A stretch of 62,675 bases of DNA from Candidatus Thioglobus sp. (lineage in GTDB: Bacteria; Pseudomonadota; Gammaproteobacteria; PS1; Pseudothioglobaceae): contig JAOJBP010000009.1 of assembly GCA_028228555.1 (NCBI GenBank), positions 1-62,675 of the forward strand, given 5' to 3'. The notes below the pieces were generated by a model. That model searched no databases. It was not told the DNA's origin and was given only the letters and a program-made list of their open reading frames with translations. A program made the translations under genes and the position numbers. This document shows positions 18,044 through 30,724 of this stretch, piece by piece (positions within the stretch are counted from its first letter, which is position 1; each line of letters opens with the position of its first letter).

Positions 18044-19954
18044 ATGTCAAAGATTATAGGTATTGACTTAGGAACAACTAATTCATGTGTGGCCATTATG
18101 GATGGTGGCACGGTTAAAATTATTGAAAACTCAGAGGGTGATCGTACCACCCCATCAATTGTTGCCTTTCCAAAAGATTCTGACGAAGTTCTAGTTGGTC
18201 AATCAGCTAAGCGTCAAGCGGTCACAAACCCTGAAAATACATTGTATGCAATTAAGCGTTTAATTGGTCGTCGTTTCGATGAGGATGCTGTTCAAAAAGA
18301 TATCGATCTTGTTCCATATAAAATTGTTAAAGCAGACAATGGTGATGCCTGGGTTGAAGCTAATGGCAAAAAAATGGCTGCTCCTGAAATCTCAGCAAAA
18401 ATTATTGGTAAGATGAAGAAAACAGCTGAAGACTACTTAGGTGAAACAGTCACTGAAGCAGTGATCACTGTTCCAGCTTACTTTAATGATTCACAGCGTC
18501 AAGCGACTAAAGATGCTGGCAAGATTGCTGGTCTTAATGTTAAGCGTATTATTAACGAGCCAACAGCGGCAGCATTAGCTTATGGTGTTGATAAATTAGT
18601 CGGTGATAAAACAGTTGCAGTTTACGATTTAGGTGGTGGTACATTTGACGTATCTATCATTGAAATGGAAGATGTTGATGGTGAAAAACACTTTGAAGTG
18701 TTATCAACCAATGGTGATACATTCCTAGGTGGTGAAGATTTTGATCAGCGTATTATGGATTATTTAGTTGATGAATTTAATAAAGAGCAAGGTGTTAATC
18801 TTAAGAACGATCCAATGGCACTTCAGCGCTTAAAAGAAGCGGCAGAAAAAGCTAAGATTGAATTATCATCTTCTGAGCAAACAGAAGTTAACCTACCTTA
18901 TGTAACGGCTGATGCTTCTGGCCCTAAGCACATGAATATTAAGATTACACGTGCTAAATTAGAATCATTGGTTGAAGACTTAATTAAGCGTTCAATTGAT
19001 CCATGTCAAACAGCATTAAATGACGCTGACCTTTCAGCAAGCGACATTGACGAAGTTATTATCGTTGGTGGCTCTACACGTATGCCAAAGGTACAAGAAA
19101 AAGTAAAAGAATTTTTTGGCAAAGAGCCTAAAAAGGATGTTAACCCTGATGAAGCAGTTGCTATGGGTGCTGCCATTCAGGCAGGTGTATTAGGTGGTGA
19201 TGTTAAAGATGTATTGTTACTTGATGTCACCCCGTTATCTTTAGGTATTGAGACAATGGGTGGCGTAATGACTAAGCTTATCGAGAAAAATACAACCATT
19301 CCTACGAATGCTTCTCAAACTTTTTCAACAGCAGCAGATAATCAATCAGCAGTAACAGTTCATGTATTACAAGGTGAGCGTGAAATAGCCAGTGCCAATA
19401 AGTCACTAGGTCAATTTAACTTAGAAGGTATTGATTCAGCACCTAAAGGAACGCCACAAATTGAGGTTACCCTAGATATTGACTCTGATGGTATTTTGAA
19501 TGTTTCTGCTAAAGATAAAAATACTGGCAAAGAGCAATCAATCACAATTAAAGCCTCTAGTGGTTTAAGTGATGAAGAAGTTGAAAAAATGATTAAAGAT
19601 GCTGAAGCAAATGCTGATGAAGATAAGAAATTCCAAGAATTAGTCACTTCTAAAAATATGGCGGACTCTTTAATTTATTCAACTAAGCAAACATTAGAAG
19701 AACTTAAAGAAGAAGTTTCTGAAGATGAAAAAACAGCTATTGAAGCAGCAATTAGCGAACTTGAAGAAGCTATTAAAAGCGATGACAAAGAAGCAATTGA
19801 TGCCAAGTCACAAGCATTAACGCAGACAGCTCAACCATTAGCTGAAAAAGCACAAGCTAAAGCTGGTGCAGCAGATGGTGGAGCTTCTGAAGCAACCGAT
19901 GCAGGTGATGATGTAGTTGATGCAGATTTTGAAGAAGTTAAAGACGACAAGTAA
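18044..19954 (+). CDS. dnaK: Molecular chaperone DnaK (Hsp70)
   Basis: DnaK binds exposed hydrophobic peptide segments in an ATP-driven cycle with DnaJ and GrpE. At 636 residues it matches E. coli (638). The ATPase domain starts [19 protein letters not shown], with [17 protein letters not shown] and [13 protein letters not shown]. The linker [19 protein letters not shown] leads to the substrate domain, and the acidic C-terminal tail ([15 protein letters not shown]) is typical. It is preceded by a sigma-32 promoter and separated from dnaJ by a terminator-like hairpin. grpE is not in the window. Confidence 0.99.
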   Translation: MSKIIGIDLGTTNSCVAIMDGGTVKIIENSEGDRTTPSIVAFPKDSDEVLVGQSAKRQAVTNPENTLYAIKRLIGRRFDEDAVQKDIDLVPYKIVKADNGDAWVEANGKKMAAPEISAKIIGKMKKTAEDYLGETVTEAVITVPAYFNDSQRQATKDAGKIAGLNVKRIINEPTAAALAYGVDKLVGDKTVAVYDLGGGTFDVSIIEMEDVDGEKHFEVLSTNGDTFLGGEDFDQRIMDYLVDEFNKEQGVNLKNDPMALQRLKEAAEKAKIELSSSEQTEVNLPYVTADASGPKHMNIKITRAKLESLVEDLIKRSIDPCQTALNDADLSASDIDEVIIVGGSTRMPKVQEKVKEFFGKEPKKDVNPDEAVAMGAAIQAGVLGGDVKDVLLLDVTPLSLGIETMGGVMTKLIEKNTTIPTNASQTFSTAADNQSAVTVHVLQGEREIASANKSLGQFNLEGIDSAPKGTPQIEVTLDIDSDGILNVSAKDKNTGKEQSITIKASSGLSDEEVEKMIKDAEANADEDKKFQELVTSKNMADSLIYSTKQTLEELKEEVSEDEKTAIEAAISELEEAIKSDDKEAIDAKSQALTQTAQPLAEKAQAKAGAADGGASEATDAGDDVVDADFEEVKDDK

Positions 19955-19978
19955 TCTTTAAAATATAAATTAATCACT

Positions 19979-20016
19979 AACCTTCTTCAGATCTATGCAT
20001 TTGAAGAAGGTTTTTT
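19979..20016 (+). terminator. Rho-independent terminator between dnaK and dnaJ
   Basis: The inverted repeat AACCTTCTTCA (19979-19989) and TGAAGAAGGTT (20002-20012) forms an 11-bp stem with a 12-base loop, followed by a run of six T (20011-20016). It would end part of the dnaK transcription before dnaJ, giving more DnaK than DnaJ. Confidence 0.75.
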
Positions 20017-20036
20017 AACTTTACATAAGGTAGTTC

Positions 20037-21146
20037 ATGTCAAAAAAAGATTTTTACGACGTTCTAGGTGTTGATAAAAACGCAGATAAAAAGCAAATTA
20101 AAAAAGCTTATAAGCGACTAGCGATGAAACATCACCCCGACCGAAATACAGATAACAAGGAAGCGGCTGAAGAAAAATTTAAAGAAATTCAAAAAGCTTA
20201 TGCTATTTTATCTGACGAACAAAAACGACAAACCTATGACCAATTTGGCCATGCTGGTGTTGATGGTAGCGCTGGCGGTGGTTTCGGTGGTGGCGGTGGC
20301 GGCTTTGGCGGAGGTGGTTTCGGCGATATCTTTGGTGATATATTTGGCGGTGGTGGTCGCCAACAGGCTGATAATCGTGGCTCTGATTTACGCTACGATT
20401 TAGAGATTGACCTCAAAGAGGCAGCTGAAGGGACTACGGTCAAAATTCGAATTCCTAAAAATGAAACTTGTGAGCCTTGTTCTGGAACAGGCGCCAAACC
20501 GGGTACCAGTGTTAAAACTTGTGCTTCATGTGGTGGCGTAGGTCAGGTACAAATGCAGCAAGGGTTTTTTACAGTTCAGCGCCCTTGCCCAACTTGCTCT
20601 GGTACTGGTCAAAAAATTGAATCTCCATGTGGGTCATGTCGCGGTCAGGGTGTAGTTCGCAAGCAAAAGACCCTATCAGTTAAAATCCCTGCCGGGGTTG
20701 ATACAGGAAATCGCATTCGCCTTAGTGGTGAAGGTGAGGCCGGTGTTCGCGGTGGACAAAGCGGTGATTTGTACGTAGAAGTGCATGTTAGAGCGCATGA
20801 AATATTTCAACGCGAAGGTAACGACTTATATTGCGAGGTACCAATCGATTTCACCACAGTGGCATTAGGCGGCTCAATTGAAGTGCCAACACTGGGTGGA
20901 AAATTAAAAATTAAAATTCCAGCAGGGACTCAAACTGGCAAACAATTTAGACTAAGAGGCAAAGGTATTACCGCTATTCGTCATGGTGGAACTGGTGATT
21001 TAATTTGTCAGGTTAAAATTGAAACGCCCGTTAACTTAAGTAAAAAACAAAAAGAACTTTTAGAGGAGTTTTCAGGTACCTGTAGCAAGAAACATCATCC
21101 TGAATCAGACTCATTTTTTGGTAAAATGAAATCATTCTTCGAATAA
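20037..21146 (+). CDS. dnaJ: Co-chaperone DnaJ (Hsp40, type I)
   Basis: DnaJ delivers unfolded proteins to DnaK and stimulates its ATPase. The 369 residues show the J domain with HPD (KHHPDRN near residue 31), a Gly/Phe-rich linker (about 75-108), four CxxCxGxG zinc repeats ([32 protein letters not shown]) and the C-terminal substrate-binding domains. Length is near E. coli (376). It follows dnaK after 82 bases including a partial terminator; eno follows 18 bases later. Confidence 0.98.
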   Translation: MSKKDFYDVLGVDKNADKKQIKKAYKRLAMKHHPDRNTDNKEAAEEKFKEIQKAYAILSDEQKRQTYDQFGHAGVDGSAGGGFGGGGGGFGGGGFGDIFGDIFGGGGRQQADNRGSDLRYDLEIDLKEAAEGTTVKIRIPKNETCEPCSGTGAKPGTSVKTCASCGGVGQVQMQQGFFTVQRPCPTCSGTGQKIESPCGSCRGQGVVRKQKTLSVKIPAGVDTGNRIRLSGEGEAGVRGGQSGDLYVEVHVRAHEIFQREGNDLYCEVPIDFTTVALGGSIEVPTLGGKLKIKIPAGTQTGKQFRLRGKGITAIRHGGTGDLICQVKIETPVNLSKKQKELLEEFSGTCSKKHHPESDSFFGKMKSFFE

Positions 21147-22445
<1,299 letters not shown>

Positions 22446-22480
22446 ACTAAGCTTTAATTCATTTAATACGCCACAACTTA

Positions 22481-23728
22481 TTGGAATCACTTTCGACTTT
22501 CTGGCTTAGTATCTTGTTATTTGGCTTGATACTAGCCTCTGCTTTTTTCTCATCTGCCGAAACTTCAATGATGGCAATTAATCGCTATCGCCTAAAAGCT
22601 TTAAGTCTGACTAATAAAAATGCAAAAAGAACTGAGCATTTACTTCAGGACACAGATCATCTAATTGGCACCATCCTTCTCGGCAATAACTTTGTTAATA
22701 TCTTTGCCTCTAGTATTGCAACTATTTTGGCTATTAAACTCTGTGGAGAAGACTCTATTGTCTTAGCATCATTAGCACTTACTTTTGTAATTTTGGTATT
22801 TGCAGAAACCACACCCAAAACTTTTGCAGCTAAAAACCCTGAGAAAATCGCCCTCCCTGCTTCTATAATTATCAAATTTTTGATTAAGCTATTCAAGCCT
22901 TTTGTTTGGACGATTGCACAACTTTCAAAGCTCATTCTAAAGCTTTTCGGTATTCATGCTGATCAACAAAATCACAATATTAGTTCTGAAGAGTTACGCA
23001 TGGTGGTGAGTGATGCAAAACCCATCATTGCTTCGAATTATCAAAAAATGTTACTTAATATTATCGACCTAGAAAAAGTTAAAGTTGAAGATATTATGAT
23101 TCCTAGACATGAGTTAATTAGTGTGGACATCAATAAGCCTGATGAAATCCTAAAGCAACTTGAGCGCATTCAGCATACACGCCTACTTACTTACGATAAT
23201 TCTAGTGACAACATCACGGGTGTTTTACACATGAGAGATGTTGTAAATCTCTATGCTAAGGGAGAATTTAAAATAGATAATGTTTTATCGCTAGTTCGTG
23301 CTCCATATTTTGTGCCTGAAGGGACTTCTCTTGCACATCAGCTTGAGCATTTTCAAACACAAAAAAGACGTCTAGGTCTTGTTGTCGACGAATATGGAGA
23401 GGTTCGAGGTTTAATTGTACTCGAAGATATCTTAGAAGAGATTGTTGGTCAATTTACTTCAAATCAAAATGAGCGCTTTGATGAAGTTAGTCTACAAGAA
23501 GATGGGAGTTATTTGGTTGATCCTAGAATAAGTATGCGAGAGTTAAATGCACTGCTTAGTTCAAAGCTTTCAACCTCGAAAGCTAAAACTTTAAATGGCC
23601 TTATTTTAGAAGAGTTACAAGCCATTCCAGAGCGCGACGTTAGTCTAAAAATTGGGGAAATATTAGTAGAGATCTTGCAAATTTCTGATAAGACCATAAA
23701 ATTAGTTAGGCTTACTAAACTAGATTAA
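22481..23728 (+). CDS. CNNM/CorC-family membrane protein (DUF21-CBS-CorC_HlyC)
   Basis: A 415-residue inner-membrane protein. Its DUF21/CNNM domain (about residues 5-180) has membrane segments starting ILLFGLILASAFFSSAETSMMAINR and VFAETTPKTFA. A pair of CBS domains follows (IMIPRHELISVDI near 205 to VVDEYGEVRGLIVLEDILEEIVG near 305), then a CorC_HlyC C-terminal domain (about 330-410). This is the YfjD/CorB layout linked to Mg2+ or Co2+ handling. The start is TTG at 22481 with no clear ribosome site; the first ATG would cut the conserved first helix. It converges on psd with a 9-base overlap. Confidence 0.88.
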   Translation: MESLSTFWLSILLFGLILASAFFSSAETSMMAINRYRLKALSLTNKNAKRTEHLLQDTDHLIGTILLGNNFVNIFASSIATILAIKLCGEDSIVLASLALTFVILVFAETTPKTFAAKNPEKIALPASIIIKFLIKLFKPFVWTIAQLSKLILKLFGIHADQQNHNISSEELRMVVSDAKPIIASNYQKMLLNIIDLEKVKVEDIMIPRHELISVDINKPDEILKQLERIQHTRLLTYDNSSDNITGVLHMRDVVNLYAKGEFKIDNVLSLVRAPYFVPEGTSLAHQLEHFQTQKRRLGLVVDEYGEVRGLIVLEDILEEIVGQFTSNQNERFDEVSLQEDGSYLVDPRISMRELNALLSSKLSTSKAKTLNGLILEELQAIPERDVSLKIGEILVEILQISDKTIKLVRLTKLD

Positions 23729-24532
23729 AGACTCGCCCATTCGAACAATCTGTCCAGCACTCAAATTTAACTTATTCTCTTGATTTGGCATTAACATAAC
23801 AATGGTCGAGCCCATATTAAAGCGCCCCATTTCCTCACCTTTTTTAAGCTCAATATTTTGATTTGTATAGTCAAAATTCTGAACCTTCTTCTGATAAGGT
23901 GGATTAATTTGACCTTCCCAAACTGTCTGCATAGAGCCCACAAAGATAGCGCCCACTAGTACAAAAGCACATAAGCCAAACTGAGTTTGGAAATAGCATA
24001 CAACTCGCTCATTTCTTGCAAAAAGATTATCAACACCTTCGGCAGTGGCCTTATTTACCGAAAATAAGTCACCAGGAATATAATCCATGGATACTAACTT
24101 GCCGTCAAAAGGCATATGAATACGGTGATAGTCTTTGGGTGATAGATAGATTGTAGAAAAGTAGCCTGACTCAAATTGATCCGCCCTATAATCCCCACCA
24201 AGTAAGGCCGAAACAGTATAGTAATGATTTTTTGCTTGAAAAATAGTCGCGTGACTAATCTCACCAGATTGTGACACCGCTCCATCAACAGGGCATACAA
24301 TATTAGCAGAACCAATTTCACGCGCCTCTGGTTTTAACGCGCGAGTAAAGAAATCATTAAAGTGCTGATAATCCTCTACTTTTTCACGAACCGCTTCAGA
24401 TAAATTTACCTGGTATGACTTAACAAACCAATGTGTAAATTTATTTTTAAGCCAAACATTTTCAAGTCGAGCGAAACGGAACATAAGCTTTGATAGCGCA
24501 TGCTGGGGAATAATATATTGCCACCAAATCAT
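23720..24532 (-). CDS. psd: Phosphatidylserine decarboxylase
   Basis: This membrane-associated pyruvoyl enzyme makes phosphatidylethanolamine from phosphatidylserine. The 270-residue proenzyme has the type I Psd sequence: FNDFFTRALKPEAR, CPVDGAVSQ, DYHRIHMPFDGKL and the self-cleavage motif GST within FNMGSTIVML, where the serine becomes the pyruvoyl group. The residue before GST is Met instead of the usual Leu. It is shorter than E. coli Psd (322), mainly at the ends. It starts 18 bases after proS on the same strand. Confidence 0.94.
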   Translation of the reverse strand: MIWWQYIIPQHALSKLMFRFARLENVWLKNKFTHWFVKSYQVNLSEAVREKVEDYQHFNDFFTRALKPEAREIGSANIVCPVDGAVSQSGEISHATIFQAKNHYYTVSALLGGDYRADQFESGYFSTIYLSPKDYHRIHMPFDGKLVSMDYIPGDLFSVNKATAEGVDNLFARNERVVCYFQTQFGLCAFVLVGAIFVGSMQTVWEGQINPPYQKKVQNFDYTNQNIELKKGEEMGRFNMGSTIVMLMPNQENKLNLSAGQIVRMGESLI

Positions 24533-24550
24533 AATTCTTCCTTAAAAAAT

Positions 24551-26233
24551 CTAGTTTAGTTGAGATTGAATAAAAGCTAACGCTTCGTCATAGTTAACTT
24601 CAAGCTTTTGCGCATTATTTCTTGCCTTATATTCAACCATGCCATTATCAGCATGTGTATCACTAAGAACAATTCGATGAGGAATACCTAATAATTCCGA
24701 GTCTGCAAACATAATACCTGCTCGCTCTTTTCTATCATCTAATAAAACCTCAATACCTTCATCTAAGCATTGCTGATATAAATTATCGGCCAAATCCTTA
24801 ACTCGAGTAGATTTATTGTAATTAATTGGCACAATAACAACTTGGAAAGGTGCAATTGCCTCAGGGAAGATAATACCTCGATCATCATGGTTTTGCTCAA
24901 TCGAGGCTGCAATAACACGAGTAACACCAATACCATAACAACCCATGGTGGTGGTGACAGCCTTGCCTGATTCACCAATCACATTAGCTTTCATGGCTTT
25001 AGAGTATTTATCACCTAACTGAAAAATATGCCCGACTTCTATACCGCGTTTAATAATTAATTTTCCTTGACCATCTGGAGATTTATCCCCTTCAATGGCA
25101 TTACGTAAATCTGCCTCAACAAATTCAATATCTTGCCAATTTACACCTGTGAGATGCTTATCCCACTCGTTAGCGCCACAAACGAAATCACATAAAGCGC
25201 TAGCTGAATAATCAACTATAAGCTCGATATCTAAGCCTTTAACGCCAATAAAGCCTTTTTTCAACCCTAACGATTTAATATCATCATCAGAAGCTAATTC
25301 AAATTCACCCAATAAATTCTGCGCTTTAATTTCATTAAGTTCGTGGTCACCTCGAAGTGCTAATGCTTTGAACCCACCTGCCAATTTAATAATTAAAGTT
25401 TTAATGCAGATTGATTTTTCAACAGATAAAAAATCAGCTACTTCTTCAATACTGGTTTTTTTCTTAGTTAAGATTTCATTTTCTTGGGCTTTAGACGAAC
25501 ACATATTGGCTTGCTTAGAAAAAGCTACTTTTTCAATATTAGCAGCATAGTCAGACTCATCTGAAAAACAAATAGCATCTTCACCACTTTGTGCCAATAC
25601 ATGAAATTCATGCGACGCATCGCCACCAATAGATCCTGAATCTGCCAACACTGCACGATAATCTAAGCCTAGGCGATCAAAAATATTACAATATGTTTGA
25701 TGCATTGCATCATAAGTTTTCTGCAACGACTCTTGATCTAAATGAAAAGAATAAGCATCTTTCATGATAAATTCACGCGAACGCATAACGCCAAATCGAG
25801 GACGAATTTCATCCCTAAACTTTGTTTGAATTTGATAAAAACTCATTGGTAATTGCTTATAGCTTCGAATGTATTGAGCCGCTAAATTGGTGATTACTTC
25901 TTCATGAGTTGGACCCATACAAAATTCTCGACCATGACGATCATTAAAACGCAGTAACTCTGGACCATACTCATCCCAACGCCCTGACTCTTGCCAAAGC
26001 TCGGAAGGTTGTGTTACTGGCATTAATACTTCTTGGGACCCTGCTTTATCCATTTCTTCACGAACAATGGCTTCCACTTTTTTAAGTACTCTCACTCCCA
26101 TTGGCAGGTAAGAATACAAACCAGAAGCTAGCTTAGAAATAAGACCGGCTCGAATCATTAACTGATGTGAAATAATTTTAGCGTCATTTGGCGCTTCTTT
26201 CTGAGTTGGAATTAATAGTTGTGTGGTTTTCAT
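24551..26233 (-). CDS. proS: Prolyl-tRNA synthetase
   Basis: ProS charges tRNA-Pro. From [15 protein letters not shown] the protein has 560 residues and the bacterial-type layout. It carries class II motif 1 ([20 protein letters not shown]), motif 2 ([19 protein letters not shown]) and motif 3 ([13 protein letters not shown]). The YbaK-like editing insert (about 225-405) and C-terminal anticodon-binding domain are present. The frame is open a further 24 codons upstream, but those residues are not conserved and approach the divergent protease gene, so ATG at 26233 was chosen. Confidence 0.97.
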   Translation of the reverse strand: MKTTQLLIPTQKEAPNDAKIISHQLMIRAGLISKLASGLYSYLPMGVRVLKKVEAIVREEMDKAGSQEVLMPVTQPSELWQESGRWDEYGPELLRFNDRHGREFCMGPTHEEVITNLAAQYIRSYKQLPMSFYQIQTKFRDEIRPRFGVMRSREFIMKDAYSFHLDQESLQKTYDAMHQTYCNIFDRLGLDYRAVLADSGSIGGDASHEFHVLAQSGEDAICFSDESDYAANIEKVAFSKQANMCSSKAQENEILTKKKTSIEEVADFLSVEKSICIKTLIIKLAGGFKALALRGDHELNEIKAQNLLGEFELASDDDIKSLGLKKGFIGVKGLDIELIVDYSASALCDFVCGANEWDKHLTGVNWQDIEFVEADLRNAIEGDKSPDGQGKLIIKRGIEVGHIFQLGDKYSKAMKANVIGESGKAVTTTMGCYGIGVTRVIAASIEQNHDDRGIIFPEAIAPFQVVIVPINYNKSTRVKDLADNLYQQCLDEGIEVLLDDRKERAGIMFADSELLGIPHRIVLSDTHADNGMVEYKARNNAQKLEVNYDEALAFIQSQLN

Positions 26234-26290
26234 ATAAAATGAAGTGATGGTTTTAAATAATTGTGTTAATTTTACCCGAGCAGCCTTATT

Positions 26291-26920
26291 ATGATTGAGA
26301 TTCAAACACTATTAATTTACGCCGTCCCTGTCTTGTTTGCAATTACGGTTCATGAAGCCGCACATGGCTGGGTAGCCTCTCTGTTAGGGGATCATAGTGC
26401 AAGAATGATGGGCAGAGTCACCCTTAATCCAATTAAGCATGTCGATCTGGTTGGTACAATTATTGTTCCGGCTTTTTTATACTTTACTGCCGGATTCATT
26501 TTTGGCTGGGCAAAGCCTGTTCCTGTTAATTTTAGAGCCCTTAGGTCACCAAAAAAAGATATACTTTGGGTAGCAATTGCCGGCCCTATGAGTAACTTTA
26601 TCATGGCGACATTATGGCTGATTGTTATCTTTGCCGCCATCAACACTGGATCTCAATTCTTGGCAGACATGGCGCAAGTTGGCATTCAGATAAATTTATT
26701 ACTAGCAGTATTAAACCTACTACCGCTCCCCCCTCTTGATGGTGGTCGCGTTGTGAGCTCACTACTACCGCAAAAACTGGCTTATCAGTATGATCAATTA
26801 GAGCCTTATGGTTTGTTTATATTGCTTGGTTTATTATTTTTAGGCGTCTTTCAAACTGTTATTTTACCGATAGTCAAACTCATTCAAAATTGGGCTTATA
26901 CTTTAGTTGGTCTGATTTAA
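26291..26920 (+). CDS. Site-2-protease family M50 membrane metalloprotease
   Basis: A 209-residue membrane protease with the zinc motif VHEAAHGW (HExxH near residue 20) in the first membrane segment. The third ligand region is [14 protein letters not shown] near 150. About five hydrophobic segments are visible and there is no PDZ domain, which fits the small YwhC/group III site-2 proteases. These cleave membrane-embedded substrates, but no substrate is suggested here. It is divergent from proS and converges on gatB. Confidence 0.85.
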   Translation: MIEIQTLLIYAVPVLFAITVHEAAHGWVASLLGDHSARMMGRVTLNPIKHVDLVGTIIVPAFLYFTAGFIFGWAKPVPVNFRALRSPKKDILWVAIAGPMSNFIMATLWLIVIFAAINTGSQFLADMAQVGIQINLLLAVLNLLPLPPLDGGRVVSSLLPQKLAYQYDQLEPYGLFILLGLLFLGVFQTVILPIVKLIQNWAYTLVGLI

Positions 26921-26947
26921 AACAGCTTATAAAAAGTAAGTCTTGAA

Positions 26948-28378
26948 TTAGCTTAATTTCTTTCTAAGCAGTTGGTTGAGTAATTTTGGATTAGCCTTGC
27001 CTTGGGAAGCTTTCATCGCTTGTCCGACAAAAAATCCTAAGATTTTTTCATTTCCTGACTTAAACTGTTCAACCTGAGGTGCATTATTGTCAATTATTTC
27101 ATCAATAATTGCTTCAATTGCACCTGTATCAGTTACTTGTTTAAGACCTTTGGACTCAATAATAGCATCTGCAGAACCATCACCATCCCACATAGCTTTA
27201 AAGACATCTTTAGCAATTTTTCCTGAGATAGTGTCGTCACCAATACGTACAATTAATTGTGACAAGTCGTTTGCAGATATAGGAGAATTTTCAATATCCA
27301 GCTGATGCTTATTAAGCGAAGCAGACAACTCTCCCATCACCCAATTTGCGCATAACTTGGCATTTTTTTCATTATCTTTGAGCATAGTTTCAAAATAATC
27401 TGCCAAAGACTTTTGTGATGTTAGTATATCTGCATCATATTCGTTTAAACCTAATTCAGCTATAAATCGCGCTTTTTTCTCTACTGGAAGCTCAGGTAGG
27501 CTAGCCTTAATAGAAGCTATCAGTTCATCAGTAATTTCAACAGGTAATAAATCAGGGTCTGGGAAGTAGCGATAATCGTTCGCTTCTTCTTTTGAGCGCA
27601 TAGAACGAGTCTCATGCTTAACCGCATCATATAAACGCGTCTCTTGGACCACCGAACCGCCCTCCTCTAAAATATCTTGCTGACGCTCCACTTCTAAATT
27701 AATAGCACGTTCTAAAAATTTGAACGAATTGATGTTTTTAAGCTCTGCTCGCGTTCCCAACTTTTCTTGACCCATAGGACGAAGCGAAACATTGGCGTCG
27801 CAACGAAATGAGCCTTCTTGCATATTACCATCACAAATACCAATATATTGCACTAAAGCATGAATTTTCTTAGCATAAGCCACTGCCTCTTTGGCACCAC
27901 GCATATCTGGCTCTGAAACAATTTCAAGCAGTGGCGTGCCAGCACGATTTAAATCTATTGCTGTATATTCATTAAACATGTCGTGCACTGACTTGCCTGC
28001 ATCTTCTTCTAAATGAGCACGTGTCACGCCAATTACTTTAGTTTCATCACCTATTTTAATCTCAATTTCACCTTCACCAACAATCGGCAAATCCATTTGT
28101 GAGATTTGGTATCCCTTAGGTAGGTCAGGATAGAAGTAGTTTTTTCGATCAAAAATATTACGCTGGTTAATATGCGCATTAACTGCTAAACCAAACTTAA
28201 TGGCTTTATTAACAGCTTCTACATTCAATACAGGCAACACACCTGGCAAGCCCAGATCAACTGCACAAGCTTGAGAATTTGGTGCCTGGCCAAACTGCGT
28301 ACTGGCAGATGAAAAAATCTTAGATTTAGTACTTAACTGGGCATGAATTTCCAAGCCAATAACTGTTTCCCATTCCAT
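26948..28378 (-). CDS. gatB: Asp/Glu-tRNA amidotransferase subunit B
   Basis: GatB activates and transamidates Glu-tRNA(Gln) and Asp-tRNA(Asn) with GatA and GatC. From [15 protein letters not shown] it is 476 residues long. It has the family signature [40 protein letters not shown] and YRYFPDPDL, then the C-terminal YqeY-like helical domain. The frame extends 32 codons upstream into gatA, but the ATG at 28378 begins the conserved sequence and leaves a one-base gap after the gatA stop. It is the last gene of the gatCAB set. Confidence 0.97.
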   Translation of the reverse strand: MEWETVIGLEIHAQLSTKSKIFSSASTQFGQAPNSQACAVDLGLPGVLPVLNVEAVNKAIKFGLAVNAHINQRNIFDRKNYFYPDLPKGYQISQMDLPIVGEGEIEIKIGDETKVIGVTRAHLEEDAGKSVHDMFNEYTAIDLNRAGTPLLEIVSEPDMRGAKEAVAYAKKIHALVQYIGICDGNMQEGSFRCDANVSLRPMGQEKLGTRAELKNINSFKFLERAINLEVERQQDILEEGGSVVQETRLYDAVKHETRSMRSKEEANDYRYFPDPDLLPVEITDELIASIKASLPELPVEKKARFIAELGLNEYDADILTSQKSLADYFETMLKDNEKNAKLCANWVMGELSASLNKHQLDIENSPISANDLSQLIVRIGDDTISGKIAKDVFKAMWDGDGSADAIIESKGLKQVTDTGAIEAIIDEIIDNNAPQVEQFKSGNEKILGFFVGQAMKASQGKANPKLLNQLLRKKLS

Positions 28379-28379
28379 G

Positions 28380-29828
28380 TTAATTCTCCTGTGGCATCTG
28401 CTGATGCCAATCAGTTTGTTGTTGGAACTGGTGGGCAATATTAAGTAATTTTGATTCAGACCAATAGTTACCAATCAGCTGCAAGCCAACTGGTAGTTTA
28501 TTGGAGAATCCTGCCGGGATACTCATACCAGGTAAGCCTGCAAGATTTGCACTGAGCGTGTAAATATCAGCCAAATACATAGATACTGGATCTTTTACTG
28601 AGCCCAAATCAAATGCGGTTGTTGGAGATACAGGCCCCATAATGACATCAACCTCACCAAAGGCTTTTTTAAAGTCCTCGCTAATTAGATGGCGTGTTTT
28701 TTGGGCCTTTAAATAATAGGCATCGTAATAACCTGCTGATAAAGCATAAGCACCAATCATAATTCGGCGTTTAACTTCAGCGCCAAAAGCCTCTGAACGT
28801 GAGCGTAAATATAAATCTTCTAAATTTTTAGGATTATCACAACGATAGCCATAACGCACACCATCAAGTCGTGACAGATTTGATGAGCACTCACAAGGTG
28901 CGACAATATAATAAGTAGGAATAGCGTAAGCAGAATTAGGCAGGGAGATCTCTTTAACAGTTGCACCCATGGCCTCAAACTCTTTGACTGCATTCATAAC
29001 CTGAGATGCCACACCATCATCCAAACCTTCAGAGAAAAACTCCTTAGGTAGGCCGATGGTTAAACCCTTGATAGAATCATTCAAATTAGCCGTATAATCT
29101 GGCACTTCTTGCTCAGCAGAGGTCGAGTCTTTTTCATCAAAACCAGCCATTGCATTTAAAACAATAGCCGCGTCTTGAGCTGTTTTAGTCATCGGCCCTG
29201 CTTGATCTAAGCTCGATGCATAAGCGATCATGCCATATCTAGAAACACGTCCATAAGTTGGTTTTAGGCCTGTGATGCCGCACAAGCTAGCAGGCTGGCG
29301 AATAGAGCCGCCCGTATCTGTTCCTGTAGCAAAACAGCTTAACCCACCTGCTACAGCAGCTGCCGAGCCACCCGATGATCCGCCTGGAATTTTATCGGTA
29401 TTCCATGGATTTTTAACGGCGCCATAAAACGAGTTTTCATTACTCGATCCCATGGCAAATTCATCCATATTAACCTTGCCCAACATAACTGTGTCGGCCT
29501 GATTTAGTTGATGAGAAACTGTAGCGTCATAAGGTGAGATAAAATTATCCAGCATTTTAGAGCCAGCTGAGGTTTTAACCCCTTTTGTGCAAAAAATATC
29601 TTTATGCGCATAAGGAATACCTGTCAGAATATTAGCACTACCTGCTGCGATTTTTTCATCAGCCATTTGTGCTTGACTCATGGCCAATTCATCAGTCACC
29701 GTGATAAAGGCGTTTAAATCTGACTGCTTAATTCGATCTAAATAATGCTGAGTAATCTCTACCGATGAAAATTCTTTATCTTTAAGGCCTTGCGCAAGCT
29801 CAGCAATGGTTTTCTTATGGATGCTCAT
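28380..29828 (-). CDS. gatA: Asp/Glu-tRNA amidotransferase subunit A
   Basis: GatA is the amidase subunit that releases ammonia from glutamine for tRNA amidation. The 482 residues carry the amidase-signature triad: a lysine in [11 protein letters not shown] (near residue 76) and serines in [14 protein letters not shown] and [16 protein letters not shown]. It lies one base after gatC and one base before gatB, so the three subunits are made together. Confidence 0.98.
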   Translation of the reverse strand: MSIHKKTIAELAQGLKDKEFSSVEITQHYLDRIKQSDLNAFITVTDELAMSQAQMADEKIAAGSANILTGIPYAHKDIFCTKGVKTSAGSKMLDNFISPYDATVSHQLNQADTVMLGKVNMDEFAMGSSNENSFYGAVKNPWNTDKIPGGSSGGSAAAVAGGLSCFATGTDTGGSIRQPASLCGITGLKPTYGRVSRYGMIAYASSLDQAGPMTKTAQDAAIVLNAMAGFDEKDSTSAEQEVPDYTANLNDSIKGLTIGLPKEFFSEGLDDGVASQVMNAVKEFEAMGATVKEISLPNSAYAIPTYYIVAPCECSSNLSRLDGVRYGYRCDNPKNLEDLYLRSRSEAFGAEVKRRIMIGAYALSAGYYDAYYLKAQKTRHLISEDFKKAFGEVDVIMGPVSPTTAFDLGSVKDPVSMYLADIYTLSANLAGLPGMSIPAGFSNKLPVGLQLIGNYWSESKLLNIAHQFQQQTDWHQQMPQEN

Positions 29829-29829
29829 C

Positions 29830-30117
29830 TTATTCGATCACCGTTGGCACTAAATAATGTTTATTGCCCGTTTTTGGCGCAATAGATTGAAATAAATCTG
29901 CTTGGTCATGCTCGGTTACTACATCTGCACGCAGGCGCTGAGTCATGTGCAGTGGATGAGCCATAGGCTCAATATCGTCTGTATTAATAGCGCCTAGCTG
30001 CTCAGCCAAGCCAAGAATAGCGTTTAAATCTTTGGTGTTTTCTTGAAGTTCACCAGCGCTTAATGACAAACGCGCCAAATAAGCAATTTGAGTAACTTGC
30101 TGTTCAGACAACGACAT
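29830..30117 (-). CDS. gatC: Asp/Glu-tRNA amidotransferase subunit C
   Basis: GatC is a small subunit that holds GatA and GatB together. It has 95 residues, the family length, with the N-terminal helix [13 protein letters not shown], the ILGLAEQL segment, the central [12 protein letters not shown]-type motif (here [12 protein letters not shown]) and the C-terminal [10 protein letters not shown]. It is the first of the gatC-gatA-gatB genes and begins two bases after the coiled-coil gene. Confidence 0.95.
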   Translation of the reverse strand: MSLSEQQVTQIAYLARLSLSAGELQENTKDLNAILGLAEQLGAINTDDIEPMAHPLHMTQRLRADVVTEHDQADLFQSIAPKTGNKHYLVPTVIE

Positions 30118-30119
30118 AA

Positions 30120-30704
30120 TTACAACATTGGAATCTTGTTAAAGATTCTAAGTGGCTTAGAGAATGAAGAGCGTAATATGTTTAAATCACGTTGCATCCA
30201 TTGCATAGAAGTTTGCATATCTGTCATATTTTTGTTCATTTCTTCCATATTAATAAGCATTGGCTCTAATGAATCCATTTTCACGCTAACATGCGTTAAA
30301 TCAACCGCAATAGAATCTAATGCATTTAGTTTTAATGCAATGACGTCCATATTTTTACCAACCTTTGAAAAGCTCTTTTGCATTTGAGCGACAGATGTCG
30401 TCATTGAATTAACATTATTTGAAAGTTTTTCAATACTACCCACCATGGATGACATGTTGCTAGCCATTTTTGGATCCATAGCATCAGCAAGGCGTGTCAT
30501 GTCAGTGGTGATTGTATAAATAACAACAAAGAAGCCCATGATAATTGCACTAAAAACAGCCAAAGCTGGCAAGAACATACGTTCGAATTTTGAATCAGTG
30601 CGCTTATCTGCATTTTCGAGCATTTTTTCCAAATCAGAAATGCTTGAAGTAATCATCACTTCATCGTCTTTGATTGGTGCTTTTTTTTGCTTACTATCTG
30701 TCAT
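30120..30704 (-). CDS. Methionine-rich membrane-anchored coiled-coil protein, function unknown
   Basis: I do not recognise this 194-residue family. A charged N-terminal segment (about 42 residues) precedes one membrane helix (FLPALAVFSAIIMGFFVV, about 44-63). A long predicted coiled coil follows, with hydrophobic residues every three to four positions to about residue 180. The likely topology places the coiled coil in the periplasm. Methionine is strikingly frequent: 22 of 194 residues, 17 of them after the membrane helix. It sits between aroB and gatC with gaps of 20 and 2 bases, so it is co-expressed with housekeeping genes. Confidence 0.8.
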   Translation of the reverse strand: MTDSKQKKAPIKDDEVMITSSISDLEKMLENADKRTDSKFERMFLPALAVFSAIIMGFFVVIYTITTDMTRLADAMDPKMASNMSSMVGSIEKLSNNVNSMTTSVAQMQKSFSKVGKNMDVIALKLNALDSIAVDLTHVSVKMDSLEPMLINMEEMNKNMTDMQTSMQWMQRDLNILRSSFSKPLRIFNKIPML

Positions 30705-30724
30705 TTACTACCCTTATATTATGG

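Noticed and set aside
20200-20403. 67-codon Val/Ala-rich frame inside dnaJ
   Set aside because: It is an alternate-frame reading of the Gly/Phe-rich repeat, a common artefact.
26234-26305. 24-codon upstream extension of proS
   Set aside because: The extra residues are not ProS-like and overlap the divergent protease gene start; [11 protein letters not shown] is the normal ProS start.
28379-28474. 32-codon upstream extension of gatB into gatA
   Set aside because: It is an out-of-frame reading of the gatA end; the ATG at 28378 begins the conserved GatB sequence.
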